From assembly GCA_051294375.1 (NCBI GenBank), contig CM119267.1, forward strand, positions 6,798,251-6,862,250: a stretch of 64,000 nt of DNA, given 5' to 3'. The notes under the pieces are model-generated. The model was not told the DNA's origin, made no database searches, and worked only from the letters and a program-made list of their open reading frames with translations. This document shows positions 61,082 through 64,000 of the stretch, piece by piece. The stretch comes from Paraspadella gotoi. Its lineage: Eukaryota; Chaetognatha. Position 1 is the stretch's first letter. Each line of letters begins with the position of its first letter. The translations under genes and the position numbers were made by a program.

Positions 61082-61465
61082 ATTTTTTTTTAGCAAGTCT
61101 CATTGAGCAAATATTATGATGTTCATAAAACTTGTATTACACAACTGAAAGTATACGTGTAATACGTATCAGGAGAACTACAGAAGTTGAGGGATACAAA
61201 AAAAAAATACAAATTATCTTGTCATCTAAACACTAAACATTTTTTTGGGATTATTTATATTTATTTATTTTTATTTAATTTTTCTTATTTTTTAAACTTA
61301 TTTCCTATGACATCTGAGCGTTGATGTTAAGTATTTGCATCGATTATTCGTTGAACATCCTCCTCATCTATTTTCCTTAACTAATAAAAGTTCACACTTT
61401 TCTTCTCACTGAGTCGCTTATGACGCGGAATCGCAGAATAAACAGACTCACGGCGTTCACTTCCC

Positions 61466-61600
61466 ACTCACGTTTCTCCAAAGCATCATATTCTCAGAAG
61501 ACGTCTTCACGAGTAAATTATAAAAAATAAATATTTTTATATGTATATATATAAATATATATATAAATTGTGTTAGAGACTATCATAAATACATTTATAA
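61466..61600 (-). promoter_or_regulatory. Possible upstream exon and AT-rich promoter of the D-serine dehydratase-like gene
   Basis: On the minus strand an AT-rich stretch with TATATA runs (about 61600-61520) is followed by an ATG-containing segment that ends in AAAC|GTGAGT, a consensus splice donor with its GT starting at 61471. This lies about 390 bases upstream of the coding ATG at 61081. It could be a 5' untranslated or short leader exon. A matching acceptor before 61081 is not obvious (only CAATGAG just upstream), so this is a guess from motif and position. Confidence 0.2.
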
Positions 61601-62668
<1,068 letters not shown>

Positions 62669-63153
62669 AACCAAATAGACCTGACCGACTAAATAGACGG
62701 ACCTGACCGACCAAATAGACGGACCTGACCGACCAAATAGACGGACCTGACCAACCAAATAGATGGACCTGACCGTCCAAATAGACGGACCTGACCGACC
62801 AAATAGACGGAACTGATCGATTAAATAGACAGACTTGACCACCTAAATAGATGGACCTGACCAATCAAATAGACGGACCTGACCGACCATATATCTGGAC
62901 TTGACTAATCATATAGACAGACCTGACCAACCAAAGAGATGGACCTAACCAACCAAATAGACAGACCTGACCGACCAGATAAACGGACCTGACCAACCAA
63001 AGAGATGGACCTGACCAACCAAATAGACGGACTTGACAGACCAAACAGACGGACATGACCGACCAAATAGATGGACCTGACCGACCATATAGATGGACCT
63101 GACCGATCAAATAGACGGACCTGACCGACCGAATAGACGGACCTGACCGACCA
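62669..63153 (+). repeat. 22-bp minisatellite, about 22 copies
   Basis: Unit GGACCTGACCGACCAAATAG plus AC, with scattered substitutions (ACC to ATC, AAATAG to AAAGAG) and almost no indels. Because 22 is not a multiple of 3, each minus frame cycles through the unit every 66 bases, giving the same 22-residue peptide period (SGPSIWSVRSVYLVGQVRLF core) in all three frames. Confidence 0.97.
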
Positions 63154-64000
63154 CATTCCTTTGGCTTCTTCCCCTAATTTTAATTTCGACCAACATTTCG
63201 GGAATTGGAGGAAGAAGCCAACGACAAAACGGGGGGGAGTTGGAAATGGATCAATTCGGATTCACAAGAGCGAGAGTGAGAGAGAGGAGCCGAGATGAGA
63301 GAGAGGAGAGAGAGAGAGGAGAGACAGAAAGGGCTTCTGGCCAATTAAGATTCACGTGCCCTGAGGTGATAATTAGGTAAGAGGAGAGAATGGGGACCAG
63401 AAATATCATGGGGAAGAGAAACGGAGAGAGAGAGAGATGAGAGAGAGGGAAAAGAAGAGAGAGAGAGAGAAATTCTTGCGGTCTAAAACAAAGTTTTTAA
63501 TTTTTTTAAAAATTTTTGTTCAGACTTCAGTGTTTAGACTTTAGAAATCGAATAAATGCTTTGTTGAATTTTAGTCATTGCAGATCCAATTTGTTTAAAA
63601 GAATTTCACAATGCAACATTTCTTCTTTAGTCATTGTCGCAGTCGCAGCGATTTCATTTTGACATCCTTAAAAGTTAAAATAGTTGTTGACAAAATCTTC
63701 GAAGATGGAATCAGGACCAGAAAGAAAAAAAGTCCGGAAAAGAAATCGAAGTGATTCCGGGTTATGAGTTATCGAGGATTTGTCGCTTCTACTTTGCCAT
63801 TCAAATTTATTGCGCTCCGGCTGATATCTCTCTTTGGTTATCCCATTCAGTCGATAAATTTAAAAAGCGTAAGTTAAAGGGGAAGACTTTGTGAGTGAAA
63901 GATTAAATTTGAAAATGAGTCTGAGAGAGAGAGAGAGAGAGATAGTTACTTTTGTTTTCTTAAAGAAAAAAGTTGCGATTTAAATTGCCAAAAAGAATAA
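63154..64000. other. Single-copy DNA with short GA tracts
   Basis: GA clusters at 63270-63330, 63425-63470 and 63923-63942. No gene is seen to the window end. Confidence 0.6.

Noticed and set aside
62669-63153. CRISPR array
   Set aside because: The units are contiguous with no spacers, in a eukaryotic context.

Overview
This is eukaryotic nuclear DNA. It is non-coding over most of its length and saturated with (CT/GA)n, (CTTT)n, (GGAA)n, (TATC)n, (ATT)n and (TTTA)n microsatellites. The one protein gene I can support has spliced exons. Simple-repeat density this high, with CT/GA, AAT and TATC tracts everywhere, points to an arthropod and most plausibly a decapod crustacean (penaeid-like). That assignment is inference; no ribosomal or mitochondrial marker is present to test it.

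Layout. Positions 15-3592 hold a large imperfect inverted repeat (arms 15-660 and 2640-3592) around purine-rich DNA. Positions 6086-14793 hold two tandem direct copies (A1, A2) of a 4.3 kb block joined at a 25-N gap. Positions 14.8-18.7 kb hold microsatellites and long polypurine tracts. Positions 18.77-23.83 kb hold a second tandem pair (B1, B2, about 2.5 kb each), with a perfectly conserved 39-nt hairpin in both copies. Positions 24.99-43.09 kb hold a chain of related blocks C1-D1-C2-C3-C4-D2. Copies differ mainly by scattered one-base indels and homopolymer length, and the blocks abut or contain 25-N gaps, so much of this redundancy may come from assembly or gap filling with noisy reads. 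Positions 44404-46864 hold a small LTR-retroelement-like unit inside a TATC microsatellite. Positions 49955-50793 hold a TTAA-flanked AT-rich MITE-like element. Positions 51-56 kb hold microsatellites and minisatellites.

The real gene lies at 56487-61081 on the minus strand. Ten exons join in frame into a 397-residue fold-type III PLP protein of the D-serine dehydratase (DSD1-like) family. Every splice phase matches. Two donors look like GC rather than GT, and the expected zinc-ligand His near the C terminus is read as Asn. The gene's introns carry a dispersed repeat, a tetranucleotide array and a CT microsatellite that forms a polypyrimidine tract. Downstream, positions 62669-63153 hold a 22-bp minisatellite.

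Nearly all other long open frames are artefacts of low-complexity DNA (Ser/Leu, Arg/Glu, Phe/Ser, poly-Asp, Ile-Tyr-Leu) and are not annotated as genes. I see no rRNA, tRNA, CRISPR array or prokaryotic operon.
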